Numbered from the stretch's first letter, positions 53,582 through 62,961 are shown. The stretch: DNA of 64,000 bases from SZUA-35 sp965530755 (GCA_965530755.1 CBESNA010000001.1:88625-152624); one strand, 5' to 3'. Notes: a model not told the origin generated them from the sequence alone. Numbers and translations are program-made.

Positions 53582-54117
53582 CCGGCTTCCTCATTGCGCT
53601 GTTGCTCGTCGTCGTGGCTGCGGCCGCTGCGGGAGGAGCGGCCCTGATGCTCGGTGCGCAGCGGGTGAAGCAGAATGCTCGCAGGAGCCAGGAGATCGCC
53701 CCAGGCCAACGAAGCGAGGCGCCGTTGGGCTGGGCCGGAGCCCACACCCCCGAAGCGAAGCTGCATCGGCGACTCGGTGAGGCGATGTCCGGCCTGCGCA
53801 ACGCCACCGACGACGATGCGCTGGTTGCGGCCAACGTGATCGTCGTCGAGCGCGAGGCACTGAAGATCGAACAGCAGATCATCGCTGCATCGCACCTGGC
53901 CGAGCGGCTGAAGGGCCCGGCGATCACTGAGCTGGCCCAGGCAGTCGACCAGATCGAGAACGTGTCGGCTCAGCTCATCCAACGCTCGGCCGAGCTGTCC
54001 GCCGGTGATGTTCGAGACCAACTCGGCGACCTCTCACAACGCCTCGCACTCCTCGACGAAGCCCGCGCCGAGCTCGACGAGGGCCCGAGCTCGGGAACAG
54101 CCGGCAGCAGAGGGTGA
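53578..54117 (+). CDS. Membrane-anchored helical protein of the SPFH operon, function unknown
   Basis: 179 residues: one N-terminal helix (FLIALLLVVVAAAAAGGAALML) and a soluble, mostly alpha-helical domain with heptad-like Leu/Ala/Glu patterns, probably coiled coil. No family is recognised. It overlaps the zinc-ribbon gene by four bases (ATGA), so all three products are made together. Confidence 0.6.
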   Translation: MTGFLIALLLVVVAAAAAGGAALMLGAQRVKQNARRSQEIAPGQRSEAPLGWAGAHTPEAKLHRRLGEAMSGLRNATDDDALVAANVIVVEREALKIEQQIIAASHLAERLKGPAITELAQAVDQIENVSAQLIQRSAELSAGDVRDQLGDLSQRLALLDEARAELDEGPSSGTAGSRG

Positions 54118-54120
54118 GAT

Positions 54121-54142
54121 CAGCTGGGGCATGACCCAGCTG
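54121..54142 (+). promoter_or_regulatory. Inverted repeat before the HdrD-like reductase
   Basis: CAGCTGGG (54121-54128) and CCCAGCTG (54135-54142) form a perfect 8-bp inverted repeat directly after the preceding stop codon. A TAGCTT box (54149-54154) follows, 10 bases before ATG 54165. The palindrome covers the expected -35 region and could be an operator; a short terminator is the alternative. Confidence 0.4.
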
Positions 54143-54164
54143 AGGTACTAGCTTGTGGGGCGCT

Positions 54165-56462
54165 ATGGACGCTCCCGCATCAGAAGAACTCACCGCCACC
54201 GCCGAAGGTGCTGGCCGGGTCAAAGCCAACCACTTGTGGATCGCCGCCGGTGCCTTGATCGCCGGGGTGACGCTGCTGTCCGGCATTGCCGCGACGGTCT
54301 TCCAGTTCCACGACGACTCCGAGGTGCAGCGGAAGGTCTTCGGGAACATCCCGGCGTCGTTCCAGCTGGCGTTCTACACGATCATCCCGCTGTTGATCCT
54401 GTGGGGCTCGGTCCAGCTCAGCTACCGGGTCAGGAACTGGGAGCGAGGCGCGCCAGACGATCGTTCCACCACACCCAGGAACTTCAAGAAGCGCATGGCC
54501 GACTTCCGGTCCGGCGTCTACATGCAGACTCTCATCCGTGAACCGGGTGCCGGGATCATGCACTCGCTCATCTACTTCAACTTCCTGATCCTGCTCGGCG
54601 TCACCACCGTGCTCGAGATCAACCACCAGGTGCCCGAGGACCTCAAGTTCCTCAACGGAGACGTGTACCGCGGCTACGCCCTGATCGGCGACCTCGCCGG
54701 CGCCGGTTTCGTCGCCGGCATGCTCCTGGCCATCGCTCGCCGCTACGGCCCCAGGAGCTGGCGCCCCTACCGCATCGCGATCAAGTCGAAACCGGAACAT
54801 GCGGTCATCAACGGTGTCCTGCTGTCGATCGGTGTCACCGGGTTCGGCGCCGAGGCATTCCGCATCGCCGAGCAGGGCTTCCCCGAGTTCGAGCGGTGGA
54901 GCGTCATCGGCTGGCCGCTGGCCAAGATGGTCGACGGGCTCGGCAATCTCGCCGGCTGGCACCAGGGCTGGTGGATCGCCCACGTGCTCAGCTTCTGCGC
55001 CTTCTTGATCATCATCCCCGGGACGATGCTGCGGCACATGTTCACCTCTCCGCTGAACATGTACCTGTCGGATCGGGATCGCCCGAAGGGTGCCATGAAG
55101 GCAATGCCGGATCTCGTCGCAGGCGAGTCCTCACTCGAGTCGTTCGGCGCCAACACCGTCGACAGCTTCACGTGGAAGCAGTTGATGGACACCGATGCCT
55201 GCACGATGTGCGGGCGCTGCACTTCAGTCTGCCCCGCACATGCCACCGGCAAGCCGCTCGATCCACGAGAGATCGTGTTGAAAGTCGGCGAGGTCATGAG
55301 CCACAGCGGTTCACCTGCCGTGTCGCCGCCGCTCGGAGTGATCAACGAAATCAAGATCGAGTCTGACTCGGTCTTCGAACGAATCACCTCGGAAGAACTG
55401 TGGGCCTGCACGAGCTGCAAGGCGTGCGACGAGATCTGCCCGGTCAACATCGAGATCCTCGACAAGATCCTCGACATGCGCCGCCACCTCACCCTCATGG
55501 AAGCCGATTTCCCGTCTGAGCTCGGGTCGGCGTTCCGAGCCATGGAGCAGCAGAACAACCCGTGGGCGATGAGCCAGACCACACGCGCCGACTGGGCCAA
55601 GGATCTCGACGTCGACATCATCGACCCGACCGAGATGCTCACTCACGAATACCTCTACTGGGTCGGCTGTGCCGGGTCGTTCGACGACAAGAACCAGAAG
55701 GTCACGCAGGCGATGGCCAACCTGCTCGGTCGAGCGGGTATCGACTTCGCCATCCTCGGACCGTCCGAGCTGTGCACCGGCGATTCTGCTCGCCGCGGCG
55801 GCAACGAGTACGTGTTCCAGATGCTGGCCCAGCAGAACATCGCGACGTTGGACGGCATCGGCGTGAAGAAGATCATCACCCAGTGCCCGCACTGCTTCAA
55901 CACCCTCCAGAACGAGTACCCGCAGCTGGGCGGCCACTACGAGGTGGTCCACCACAGCCAGTTCCTCGAGTGGTTGATCAGCGAGGGCAAGCTCGACGTC
56001 TCCGAGGCCACGCTCGAAGAGCGGGTCGTCTACCACGACAGCTGTTATCTCGGTCGACACAACGACGTCTACCTGGCGCCCCGCAACGTGATCGGTTCGC
56101 TGAAGGGCATCCAGATCGTGGAGGCAGGACGCAATGGCACCAAGGGGATGTGTTGCGGCGCCGGTGGCGCCAGGATGTGGATGGAAGAAACCATCGGCAC
56201 CAAGGTCAACGACGAACGCTCGCTAGAACTGATCGAGACAGGGGCCTCCCGTGTGGCCACTGCGTGCCCGTTCTGTTACGTGATGATGGACGACGGCGTG
56301 AAGGGTCATGGCAAGGAAGAGTCAGAGGTCAAGGTCGCTGACATCGCCATGCACGTGCTCGAGGCCATCGAGAACGGTGAGGCGAAGCATGTCGCTGACG
56401 ACGGCACCCGCAAGGCGTCGATCGAGAGCGGCGAGCGTCTGCACACCATCTCGGGCGACTGA
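54165..56462 (+). CDS. Membrane iron-sulfur reductase, HdrD/GlpC-like (Rv0338c family)
   Basis: 765 residues. About six N-terminal helices (1-300) resemble a NarI-like heme b module. Two ferredoxin motifs follow (CTMCGRCTSVCP near 346 and CTSCKACDEICP near 419). Two CCG domains complete the chain: GCAGSFDD...CPHCFN and CYLGRHNDVY...MCCGAGG...CPFC. Such proteins pass electrons between a cytoplasmic donor and the quinone pool; the mycobacterial homologue is a (Fe-S) reductase of undefined partner. It is monocistronic here. Confidence 0.85.
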   Translation: MDAPASEELTATAEGAGRVKANHLWIAAGALIAGVTLLSGIAATVFQFHDDSEVQRKVFGNIPASFQLAFYTIIPLLILWGSVQLSYRVRNWERGAPDDRSTTPRNFKKRMADFRSGVYMQTLIREPGAGIMHSLIYFNFLILLGVTTVLEINHQVPEDLKFLNGDVYRGYALIGDLAGAGFVAGMLLAIARRYGPRSWRPYRIAIKSKPEHAVINGVLLSIGVTGFGAEAFRIAEQGFPEFERWSVIGWPLAKMVDGLGNLAGWHQGWWIAHVLSFCAFLIIIPGTMLRHMFTSPLNMYLSDRDRPKGAMKAMPDLVAGESSLESFGANTVDSFTWKQLMDTDACTMCGRCTSVCPAHATGKPLDPREIVLKVGEVMSHSGSPAVSPPLGVINEIKIESDSVFERITSEELWACTSCKACDEICPVNIEILDKILDMRRHLTLMEADFPSELGSAFRAMEQQNNPWAMSQTTRADWAKDLDVDIIDPTEMLTHEYLYWVGCAGSFDDKNQKVTQAMANLLGRAGIDFAILGPSELCTGDSARRGGNEYVFQMLAQQNIATLDGIGVKKIITQCPHCFNTLQNEYPQLGGHYEVVHHSQFLEWLISEGKLDVSEATLEERVVYHDSCYLGRHNDVYLAPRNVIGSLKGIQIVEAGRNGTKGMCCGAGGARMWMEETIGTKVNDERSLELIETGASRVATACPFCYVMMDDGVKGHGKEESEVKVADIAMHVLEAIENGEAKHVADDGTRKASIESGERLHTISGD

Positions 56463-56482
56463 GACCGGTCTGCCGCTTTCAG

Positions 56483-56498
56483 CCCTCACTTCTGAGGG
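56483..56498. terminator. Short hairpin between convergent genes
   Basis: CCCTCA (56483-56488), loop CTTC, TGAGGG (56493-56498), followed by TTCAG. A second small stem, CCGC/GCGG around AAAA, lies at 56505-56517. They could end both the reductase transcript and the converging minus-strand gene. Confidence 0.4.
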
Positions 56499-56519
56499 TT
56501 CAGTGCCGCAAAACGCGGT

Positions 56520-56750
56520 CTACCTGGACGGTGGATAGTGCCGAAGCGAGGTGTGTTGGCCAGAACCCGGCGAGCCGGCACCGCTCAACACATCGATCCA
56601 TGCGTCCGGCCGGTCATCGGTTCGGATGATCTCCCAGGGGGCAGCCCTGTCGTTGACCATCGAGGCGATGGCCTGGGAAGCCTCGGCGTAGCTCGAGTAC
56701 TCGCCCTGGGGTTCGGATTCTTCGACTCTGAGGTAGTAGTGATGCGACAC
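56520..56750 (-). CDS. Small protein of unknown function (76 aa)
   Basis: 76 residues with balanced composition (SHHYYLRVEESEPQGEYSSY... WEIIRTDDRPDAWIDVLSG) and a GTG start at 56750. No motif is recognised. It follows the MFS gene at 56772 by 21 bases on the same strand and may be cotranscribed. The protein-like pattern and the tight spacing make it credible. Confidence 0.5.
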   Translation of the reverse strand: MSHHYYLRVEESEPQGEYSSYAEASQAIASMVNDRAAPWEIIRTDDRPDAWIDVLSGAGSPGSGQHTSLRHYPPSR

Positions 56751-56771
56751 AAGGCGAGCATCGGCAGCTCG

Positions 56772-58007
56772 TCAGGGGGTAGAAGCCGCCAGTGCGCGAC
56801 CCGCCTTCGACCGGTACACCAGGATTCCGGCGAGAGCGAAGCAGGCGGCGGACACCGAGAATGCGAGGGGAACACCGGCGGCTTGAGCCAGCGAGCCGAG
56901 CGCGATGCCGCCGCCGATCTCGCCGACGGACTCTGCCTGGCCGAGAAACGACTGGACAGTGGCCCGAACATCACTCGTGGCTCGTTGGTTGACCCACGTC
57001 GTGGCCACCACCGGGATCACCGACCACGCAACGCCGCGCGTGATGAACGTGCCCGCCAGTCCCGAGTAGATCTCCGGCGCAGCAGCCATCACGACCGTTC
57101 CGAGGACAGCAAGAGCCACAGCTCCGACATAGAGGCGACGCGGTGCCCCGGCGCCGCCTATGCGGGACTCGACCCATTTCAGAGCCACCACACCGGCCAA
57201 TGAACCGACGACAGTGAGGGCGACGATCCACACGATCGGGTCGAGGTTTGACGGGAGGCCGAGATCCACCAGGTGCCTGGCGAACAATCGGTCGATGGCT
57301 TCGGCTCCGCTGTTGAAGAGCATCGTGGCTGCGAGCACCAGCAGGATCTGATGATCTCGGCGGGCCAGGGAGATCCCGGACCGAAGGATCGTCATCGACG
57401 CAGCGAAATGGTCTGACTCGTTTCGGGTGAACCCACGTTCCGGGAATCTGATGGCAACGAACACCGAGGACACGAGGAAGGTCACCCCGCAGGCAACGAT
57501 CGCTCGGTCGACCCCGCCCAACCACCCGAGCACCCCGAACACGGTCATGCCGACAATGCCGCCGTAGAGCCTCCATTTCGCCGCCGTCGCAATCAGCCGG
57601 TCGACCTCGTGCGCCCGTCCATCGGCATGCAGTTCGTCGGTGATCCAGGCGATGTCCGCTCCACTCGTGAACGTCCAACCGAGGCCCCACAAGACCTGAC
57701 TCACGAGGAGCGGCACGAAGGACACCGTCAGCCCGGAAAGCACGATGCCGATGGCCATGATCACCTGCGAGATCACCAATGACCACTTGCGGCTGATCGT
57801 GTCGGCCATCACTCCGGTGGGCACTTCGCCGATCAGTACGCTGACTTCGAGGGCAGTGCCGAGCAGAACGAGCTGCAGCGGACTGAGGTCGGCGTCCACG
57901 ACCCACCACACCGATACCAGAACGAAGTAGCCCCGCATGATGGCGCTCCACACGGTGGCCCATTGGAGATAGAGCAGCGCTGGGTTCGGCTGGGCGGAGA
58001 TGCTCAA
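56772..58007 (-). CDS. Major facilitator superfamily transporter
   Basis: 411 residues, 12 helices, with GEVPTGVMADTISRK (motif A) after helix 2, as in the MFS gene at 31186-32502. A TTG start at 58007 is supported by TAGGCT seven bases upstream, which would make a leaderless message, and by the lack of another early start. Drug or metabolite efflux is possible. Confidence 0.82.
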   Translation of the reverse strand: MSISAQPNPALLYLQWATVWSAIMRGYFVLVSVWWVVDADLSPLQLVLLGTALEVSVLIGEVPTGVMADTISRKWSLVISQVIMAIGIVLSGLTVSFVPLLVSQVLWGLGWTFTSGADIAWITDELHADGRAHEVDRLIATAAKWRLYGGIVGMTVFGVLGWLGGVDRAIVACGVTFLVSSVFVAIRFPERGFTRNESDHFAASMTILRSGISLARRDHQILLVLAATMLFNSGAEAIDRLFARHLVDLGLPSNLDPIVWIVALTVVGSLAGVVALKWVESRIGGAGAPRRLYVGAVALAVLGTVVMAAAPEIYSGLAGTFITRGVAWSVIPVVATTWVNQRATSDVRATVQSFLGQAESVGEIGGGIALGSLAQAAGVPLAFSVSAACFALAGILVYRSKAGRALAASTP

Positions 58008-58054
58008 GCCGGCGAGCCTACGCGCTCAGCGCTCGGCCGTCCGGCTGATATGTG

Positions 58055-58684
58055 TCAGCTGCCGGCCGGGGCCCGCTCGAAGATCCGCATCTCCGAGAGG
58101 CATCGAGAAGCGACATCGAAGTAGCGGCGCGGTCGGCGGTGCTGCGAGCACAACACGACGTCGACTCGGCAGTACCGATCGTGAAACGGTTGAGCCCGCA
58201 ATTCAACGCGAAGAGGGGTCGACGGATACGGCATCTGCAGCCAGCCGGGCACGGTACGGGGCCACTCGACGTCGGCGATCGTCTCGACCTCGAGTTCGAG
58301 GGAGCCCCAGCGGCGACCGACGACTCCGTCGAGAAGCGTCGACGGATCACACACCAGGAGGCGAACGAGGCGGCTGTTCTGCCGCGGCCAACCGTCGGTC
58401 CCGAGCCCCCAGCCGAGACCGGTCTGGCCGGTGCTCATCGGATGACTCGTGGGAATGGCCGAGGTGACCGAACGAGAGGGCGTCGCGTGCATGCCGATCG
58501 GTTCACGAAGAACCGGTGTCGGCTTACGCGACTCGTCGATCAGCTCCGGGTCGCCGCTGTCCCTGTCCCCGTCTGCGCTGAACAGGTCACCGCCGAGCAG
58601 ATCACCGCCGAACAGGGGCGCGTCGGCAGCCGGTGCGAGCGTGAGGTCATCCTCGATTTCGACGAGTTCGTGGCGGCGCCGCAT
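58055..58684 (-). CDS. Conserved-looking protein of unknown function (209 aa)
   Basis: 209 residues. The first 90 are low in structure and include a doubled GGDLL motif. Residues 90-209 look like a compact alpha/beta domain (SRLVRLLVCDPSTLLDGVVG, VETIADVEW, DVVLCSQHRR). No family is recognised. It lies upstream of an MFS gene and downstream of dcd on the same strand. A long open frame on the opposite strand is considered a shadow. Confidence 0.5.
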   Translation of the reverse strand: MRRRHELVEIEDDLTLAPAADAPLFGGDLLGGDLFSADGDRDSGDPELIDESRKPTPVLREPIGMHATPSRSVTSAIPTSHPMSTGQTGLGWGLGTDGWPRQNSRLVRLLVCDPSTLLDGVVGRRWGSLELEVETIADVEWPRTVPGWLQMPYPSTPLRVELRAQPFHDRYCRVDVVLCSQHRRPRRYFDVASRCLSEMRIFERAPAGS

Positions 58685-58735
58685 GCCAACGATTCAAACA
58701 CAGACGAGCGCCGGCCCGCTGACCAGCGCCCGGGG

Positions 58736-59302
58736 TCAGCGGTCGAAGTTTTCCCAATAACGACTCGGGCGCGGGCCCTTCTGGCCCTGATACTTCGAGC
58801 CCAGCTTGCCGGTGCCGTACGGCTGGTCTGCCTCAGTGGTCATGCGGATGAAACTGATCTGGCCGATCTTCATCCCCGGATAGAGCGTGATCGGGAGGCT
58901 GGCGACGTTGGAGAACTCGAGCGTGAGCTGACCGTCCCACCCGGCATCGACGAAACCGGCCGTCGTGTGAATGAGGAGGCCGAGCCGCCCGAGGCTGCTC
59001 TTGCCCTCGATACGACCGACGAGGTCGGACGGGATCGCCACCCGCTCAGCGGTGGAGCCCAGCACGAACTCTCCGGGATGGAGAATGAACGGATCCTCAT
59101 CGGATGCCTCGACCAGCTCGGTGAGCTCCTCGAGGTTCTGCTTGACGTCGATGTGGCTGAGCGTGTGATTGCGGAAAACCCGGAAGTAGGAGTCGAGCCG
59201 GAGATCGACAGACGACGGCTGCACAGCTCCGTCCTCGAATGGTTCGATGATGATGCGCCCGGCGGCGACTTCTTCGCGGATGGTGCGGTCAGACAGAATC
59301 AC
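58736..59302 (-). CDS. dcd: dCTP deaminase (possibly bifunctional dCTP deaminase/dUTPase)
   Basis: 188 residues. Motifs: ILSDRTIREE start, QPSSVDLRLDS, GKSSLGRLGLLIHTTAGFVDAGWDG and the C-terminal YQGQKGPRPSRYW. The enzyme converts dCTP to dUTP, or directly to dUMP in the bifunctional actinobacterial form; the sequence as read cannot decide. GTG 59302 overlaps the upstream stop as GTGA, so the upstream unknown gene is in the same operon. Confidence 0.93.
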   Translation of the reverse strand: MILSDRTIREEVAAGRIIIEPFEDGAVQPSSVDLRLDSYFRVFRNHTLSHIDVKQNLEELTELVEASDEDPFILHPGEFVLGSTAERVAIPSDLVGRIEGKSSLGRLGLLIHTTAGFVDAGWDGQLTLEFSNVASLPITLYPGMKIGQISFIRMTTEADQPYGTGKLGSKYQGQKGPRPSRYWENFDR

Positions 59303-59808
59303 ACGAGGGAGGCTAGCGGCGCCGATCGCTCCGGTGCCCAGGTGTGCATCCAAGCTGACAGATCCTCGTGTAGCGACTGTCCGACTGCTGAGAACGATGG
59401 CGGTTCCGGAACGAAATCGCTCAGCGGCCGAAGCTGAAGGAACCACGAATGATCGTTCCGGTCCAGTATGTGGATGGTGCCGTCGGTAGTCAGTTCCCAC
59501 GTGAACTCCATCGGGGACCCTGTGAAACGCTCGGCTCCGCCCCACGTGGTGAACCGGAGTATGGCGCCGTCGTGGTGGAGGACGCCACGGAGGTCACCGA
59601 CCCCATCGACGCGGAACTCAGCACTGCACGCGACGGCCCAGCGTGTGTTGGACGGCAGCGCGCCGAGCGCAGACGAGAAAAAGGGATGAGGCTGGGGAAC
59701 GCCTCGCCGTCTGTTGCGAGCTCGGTTGCTGAAGATCGACACCATGGAGTGGTGAACGGCCCGAGACGCGTCGAACACGAGAGAGCAAGTCCACCCAGAA
59801 CGCGTCAC
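59299..59808 (-). CDS. Protein of unknown function upstream of dcd (169 aa)
   Basis: 169 residues from GTG 59808, which overlaps the stop of the membrane-protein gene as GTGA; ATG 59745 (148 residues) is the alternative. The C-terminal 90 residues (EFRVDGVGDLRGVLHHDGAILRF...WELTTDGTIHIL) look like a beta-rich fold. No family is recognised. It is coupled on both sides: membrane protein, this gene, dcd. Confidence 0.5.
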   Translation of the reverse strand: MTRSGWTCSLVFDASRAVHHSMVSIFSNRARNRRRGVPQPHPFFSSALGALPSNTRWAVACSAEFRVDGVGDLRGVLHHDGAILRFTTWGGAERFTGSPMEFTWELTTDGTIHILDRNDHSWFLQLRPLSDFVPEPPSFSAVGQSLHEDLSAWMHTWAPERSAPLASLV

Positions 59809-61448
59809 CCAGGAGGTTGCGCCCAGTCGACGGCGACGCGATCGCCGTCGACTCTGAAGGTGGCGACGGGCTCTCTTCGCACGAGCGCCTCGCCGTCGAC
59901 CCTCAACGTCGTCACGCGGGTGACAGTCATCGACACCAGACCGATGCCGGGCTTGTAGTTCTGCCCGTCGCGGCTCGTCGCGTAGCGGGTGAGCCCACCC
60001 GGAACTCTGTCGATGAACGCCGGCGTTCGGCCCGATGCGAGGAGGAACTGTTCAATGTTTGCGACGACGTTGCCGCGACGCTGATCGACCGCGAGCAACG
60101 GATCCTCGAGTCGTTCGAGCTCCGCGAAACTCGACACCGAGGCCGTGGCGTCCAGGCGGTCACGGTTCATGGCCCCGTAACCGGCGGCCACCGGCTTCGT
60201 CGGTCCGAGATGGAGGAAGGCGAAGGCGAACGACGACTCATGCGGCGTGAAGTCATTCGCGACGAGGATTCGAGGATTGCCCTCGACGTCCACCGCATCG
60301 AACTCGTACGCGTACGCGACTGGACCGTCGAACCAGAACAGGCTCGGCGGGTTGAAGACGGCGCTACCGAAAAAGACGAAGAGCATCGTCACGACCACGG
60401 GAACCGGCCGGAACGCCGGTGCCGACCAGTCGCGACCATGACGGCCGAGAAGGAGCGCTGCGAGGCCGAGCTCGACGATCGCCCACTCGAGGAAGGAGAA
60501 GCCGAAGCTGGCAAACACGAACGCATGGAAGACAACGAAGCTGCCAAGCGCAAGCAGCAGCGAACGCCGCCGGGCCAGCAGGACGATGGAGCCGACCTCG
60601 ATCAGGAGGGTGCCGAACAGCAGCGGCCACCGGAAGGTGTCGAAGAAGGTGGACAGCGTCGAGGCGAGCTCGCCGTCACCGCTACCGAGCCAACCCTGGT
60701 AGTAGCCGTTGAGCGGAAAATTCGACAGATCATCGACGCCGATCCAGCCCGCTTCGAGCTTCAGACGGCCAGAGACGAAGAACTCGATCGCCGTCGCCGC
60801 GCTGAGCAACGAGACAATGATGCTCGTCCGCCGGTGACCGACGACTGCCGCAACGATCGCCGTGGCGGCGACTGCGGCAAGCGCGTTGCGAGGAAGCCCA
60901 TCCGGTGTGACGCCCAGGGCAAAACCGAACCCGGAACCCAGCGGCGTCTGCAGAATACGAAGCTGCACGACGAAGGGCACGATGCCGATCGGTCGCCACA
61001 GGGCGAGTGCTCCCATCAGCACCAGGCCGATTCGATCCGCTGTCCACCACTGCCCGTAGACCCAATCGAAGTCGGCGGTCACGAAGCGCCAGGTGATGGC
61101 AGCAAGGATGGTGCCAGTGAAGACTCTCAGAGCAGTGCCCCGGTCAAGGTCGCCCCACCGAAGTAGAAGCGACCCTCGACCGAGCACCTGAACCGCAGCC
61201 AGCGCCACGGCGCCCAGGGCGAACAGCGGGATGTTGGAGCGAATCGCAGCAAGAAGAAGCCAATCGTCCGCCAGTTGGCCCTGCTCGAGATCAGCGACGA
61301 ACCGGGCGCCAATCGTGATGCATGCGAGAACGACGAATCCGGCCAAGGTCTGCCAACCGACGGCGTCGGTCAGCACCCCCACCCACGGATGGCTCGGGGT
61401 CGCCGGCGCGACCGAGTCCGAACGAGACACACGCTGGCGATTGCGCAT
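59805..61448 (-). CDS. Large membrane protein of unknown function (547 aa)
   Basis: 547 residues with about ten membrane helices (40-400) and a C-terminal soluble region of about 150 residues. I recognise no clear family; the layout recalls HTTM (vitamin K-dependent carboxylase-like) membrane proteins, but the signature is not evident. ATG 61448 is the likely start. It is the first gene of the operon that ends in dcd. Confidence 0.5.
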   Translation of the reverse strand: MRNRQRVSRSDSVAPATPSHPWVGVLTDAVGWQTLAGFVVLACITIGARFVADLEQGQLADDWLLLAAIRSNIPLFALGAVALAAVQVLGRGSLLLRWGDLDRGTALRVFTGTILAAITWRFVTADFDWVYGQWWTADRIGLVLMGALALWRPIGIVPFVVQLRILQTPLGSGFGFALGVTPDGLPRNALAAVAATAIVAAVVGHRRTSIIVSLLSAATAIEFFVSGRLKLEAGWIGVDDLSNFPLNGYYQGWLGSGDGELASTLSTFFDTFRWPLLFGTLLIEVGSIVLLARRRSLLLALGSFVVFHAFVFASFGFSFLEWAIVELGLAALLLGRHGRDWSAPAFRPVPVVVTMLFVFFGSAVFNPPSLFWFDGPVAYAYEFDAVDVEGNPRILVANDFTPHESSFAFAFLHLGPTKPVAAGYGAMNRDRLDATASVSSFAELERLEDPLLAVDQRRGNVVANIEQFLLASGRTPAFIDRVPGGLTRYATSRDGQNYKPGIGLVSMTVTRVTTLRVDGEALVRREPVATFRVDGDRVAVDWAQPPG

Positions 61449-61577
61449 CGTGTGCTCCCCATCGCTCGCTACGAACCCGCTGAGTGTGGCCCACCTCCAC
61501 GACCTGGCGCAATGGGCCGATCGGCAGCGGGGATGAGCAGATCGCCTTGTCGCCCAGCAGCAACTCGGCGCCAAGAA

Positions 61578-61590
61578 GGGACTTAGGGCC
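61578..61590 (+). promoter_or_regulatory. Weak DosR-like box upstream of the sulfur cluster
   Basis: GGGACTTAGGGCC resembles one side and the centre of the DosR/DevR palindrome (GGGACT-WW-AGTCCC) but lacks the second perfect half. It lies about 60 bases before the SQR-like gene. The surrounding 200 bp show no other clear signal. Confidence 0.2.
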
Positions 61591-61648
61591 GTAGCGGCCG
61601 CCTCTCGAGGGGCCGATGCTCATGCATATCGATCCAAGGGAGATGCAG

Positions 61649-62902
61649 ATGACCACGCAGCCGAAACGGCTCGTCATACTCGGAGCCGGCACCGGCGGGA
61701 CGCTTGCCGCCAATCGGCTCCGCAAGAAGTTCCCGACGGAAGAACTGACGATCGACATCGTCGACGAGAACAACGACCACGTCTACCAACCTGGTCTCCT
61801 CTTCGTCCCCTTCGGCCTGGCCAAGCCGGACGAGATCGTCCGCCCCCGCGATCACCAGTTGCACGACGGCATCAACTACCACCTGAACCCGGTGACCAAG
61901 GTCGACGTCGATGCCAACAAGGTCACACTCGGTGACGGCGCGACCCTGACGTACGACGTGCTTCTCGTCGCGACCGGAACCACGTTGCTTCCCGAGGAGA
62001 CCGAAGGTTTGCTCGGCTCCGCCTGGATGGACTCGGTCTTCACCTTCTACGACATGGAAGGCGCCACGGCGCTGCATGACAAGCTCGAGACCTTCACCGA
62101 GGGCCGGCTCGTCGTCAACGTCGTCGACATGCCGATCAAATGCCCGGTCGCTCCGCTCGAGTTCGTCTTCTTGGCCGATTGGTACTTCACCGAGAAGGGC
62201 GTGCGCGACGCCATCACCATTGTGTATGCGACGCCGCTCGACGGGGCCTTCACCAAGCCGACCGCCTCCAATGCCCTCGGATCGTTGCTCGAGGACAAGA
62301 ACATCGAGATCGTGACCGAGTTCAACACGGGTGAGGTCGACAACGAGAACAAGGCCCTCATCAGCTACGACGGCACCGAGGTGCCGTTCGACTTGGCCGT
62401 GGTCGTGCCCCTCCACGGAGGTGCCCCATACGTGGCTGAATCTGGTGACCTCGGCGACGAGCTCGGTTTCGTGCCGACGGACAACGCCACCATGCAGTCG
62501 TTGGTTCGCCCGAACATCTTCGTGCTCGGCGACGCTGCCGATGTGCCAACATCGAAGGCCGGATCCGTCACCCACTTCGAGGGCGAGGTGCTGGTCGAGA
62601 ACATCGAGTCGTTCCTGGCCGGCAAGCCCCTCGAAGCCAGCTACGACGGACACGCCAACTGCTTCATCGAGACCGGGTTCTCGAAGGCGCTGCTCATCGA
62701 CTTCAACTACGAGACCGAACCGCTGCATGGGCACTACCCGAGCCGCTTCGGCCTCCCACTCCTCAAGGAATCTCGCATCAACCACTTGGGCAAGCTCATG
62801 TTCCAGTCCTTCTACTGGCACGGCCTGCTCCCCGGTCGCGACATCCCCGGCATCGGCCATGACATGCCCGGCCGAGGCAAGGAAACCGTCGAGGCCTCGT
62901 GA
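61649..62902 (+). CDS. Sulfide:quinone oxidoreductase-like flavoprotein
   Basis: 417 residues: FAD motif LVILGAGTGGTLAANRLRK, ATGTTLLPEE (conserved ATG box) and a C-terminal FAD contact (NIFVLGDAAD). Two cysteines are placed as in SQR: one in MPIKCPVAPLE and one in HANCFIETG. These could form the trisulfide bridge that passes sulfide electrons to FAD and then quinone. The third SQR cysteine is absent. ATG 61649 follows AAGGGAG. TusE-like and DsrE2-like genes follow, supporting sulfide or sulfane sulfur handling. Confidence 0.82.
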   Translation: MTTQPKRLVILGAGTGGTLAANRLRKKFPTEELTIDIVDENNDHVYQPGLLFVPFGLAKPDEIVRPRDHQLHDGINYHLNPVTKVDVDANKVTLGDGATLTYDVLLVATGTTLLPEETEGLLGSAWMDSVFTFYDMEGATALHDKLETFTEGRLVVNVVDMPIKCPVAPLEFVFLADWYFTEKGVRDAITIVYATPLDGAFTKPTASNALGSLLEDKNIEIVTEFNTGEVDNENKALISYDGTEVPFDLAVVVPLHGGAPYVAESGDLGDELGFVPTDNATMQSLVRPNIFVLGDAADVPTSKAGSVTHFEGEVLVENIESFLAGKPLEASYDGHANCFIETGFSKALLIDFNYETEPLHGHYPSRFGLPLLKESRINHLGKLMFQSFYWHGLLPGRDIPGIGHDMPGRGKETVEAS

Positions 62903-62961
62903 AATCCGAGCCAACCAGGCTCAACAGAAGAGTCAACAGAGACAATGAAAGAGAGAACGAC

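Noticed and set aside
58052..59437. A 461-codon plus-strand frame opposite dcd and its neighbour
   Set aside because: Dcd is certain on the minus strand; the plus frame has antisense-type composition.
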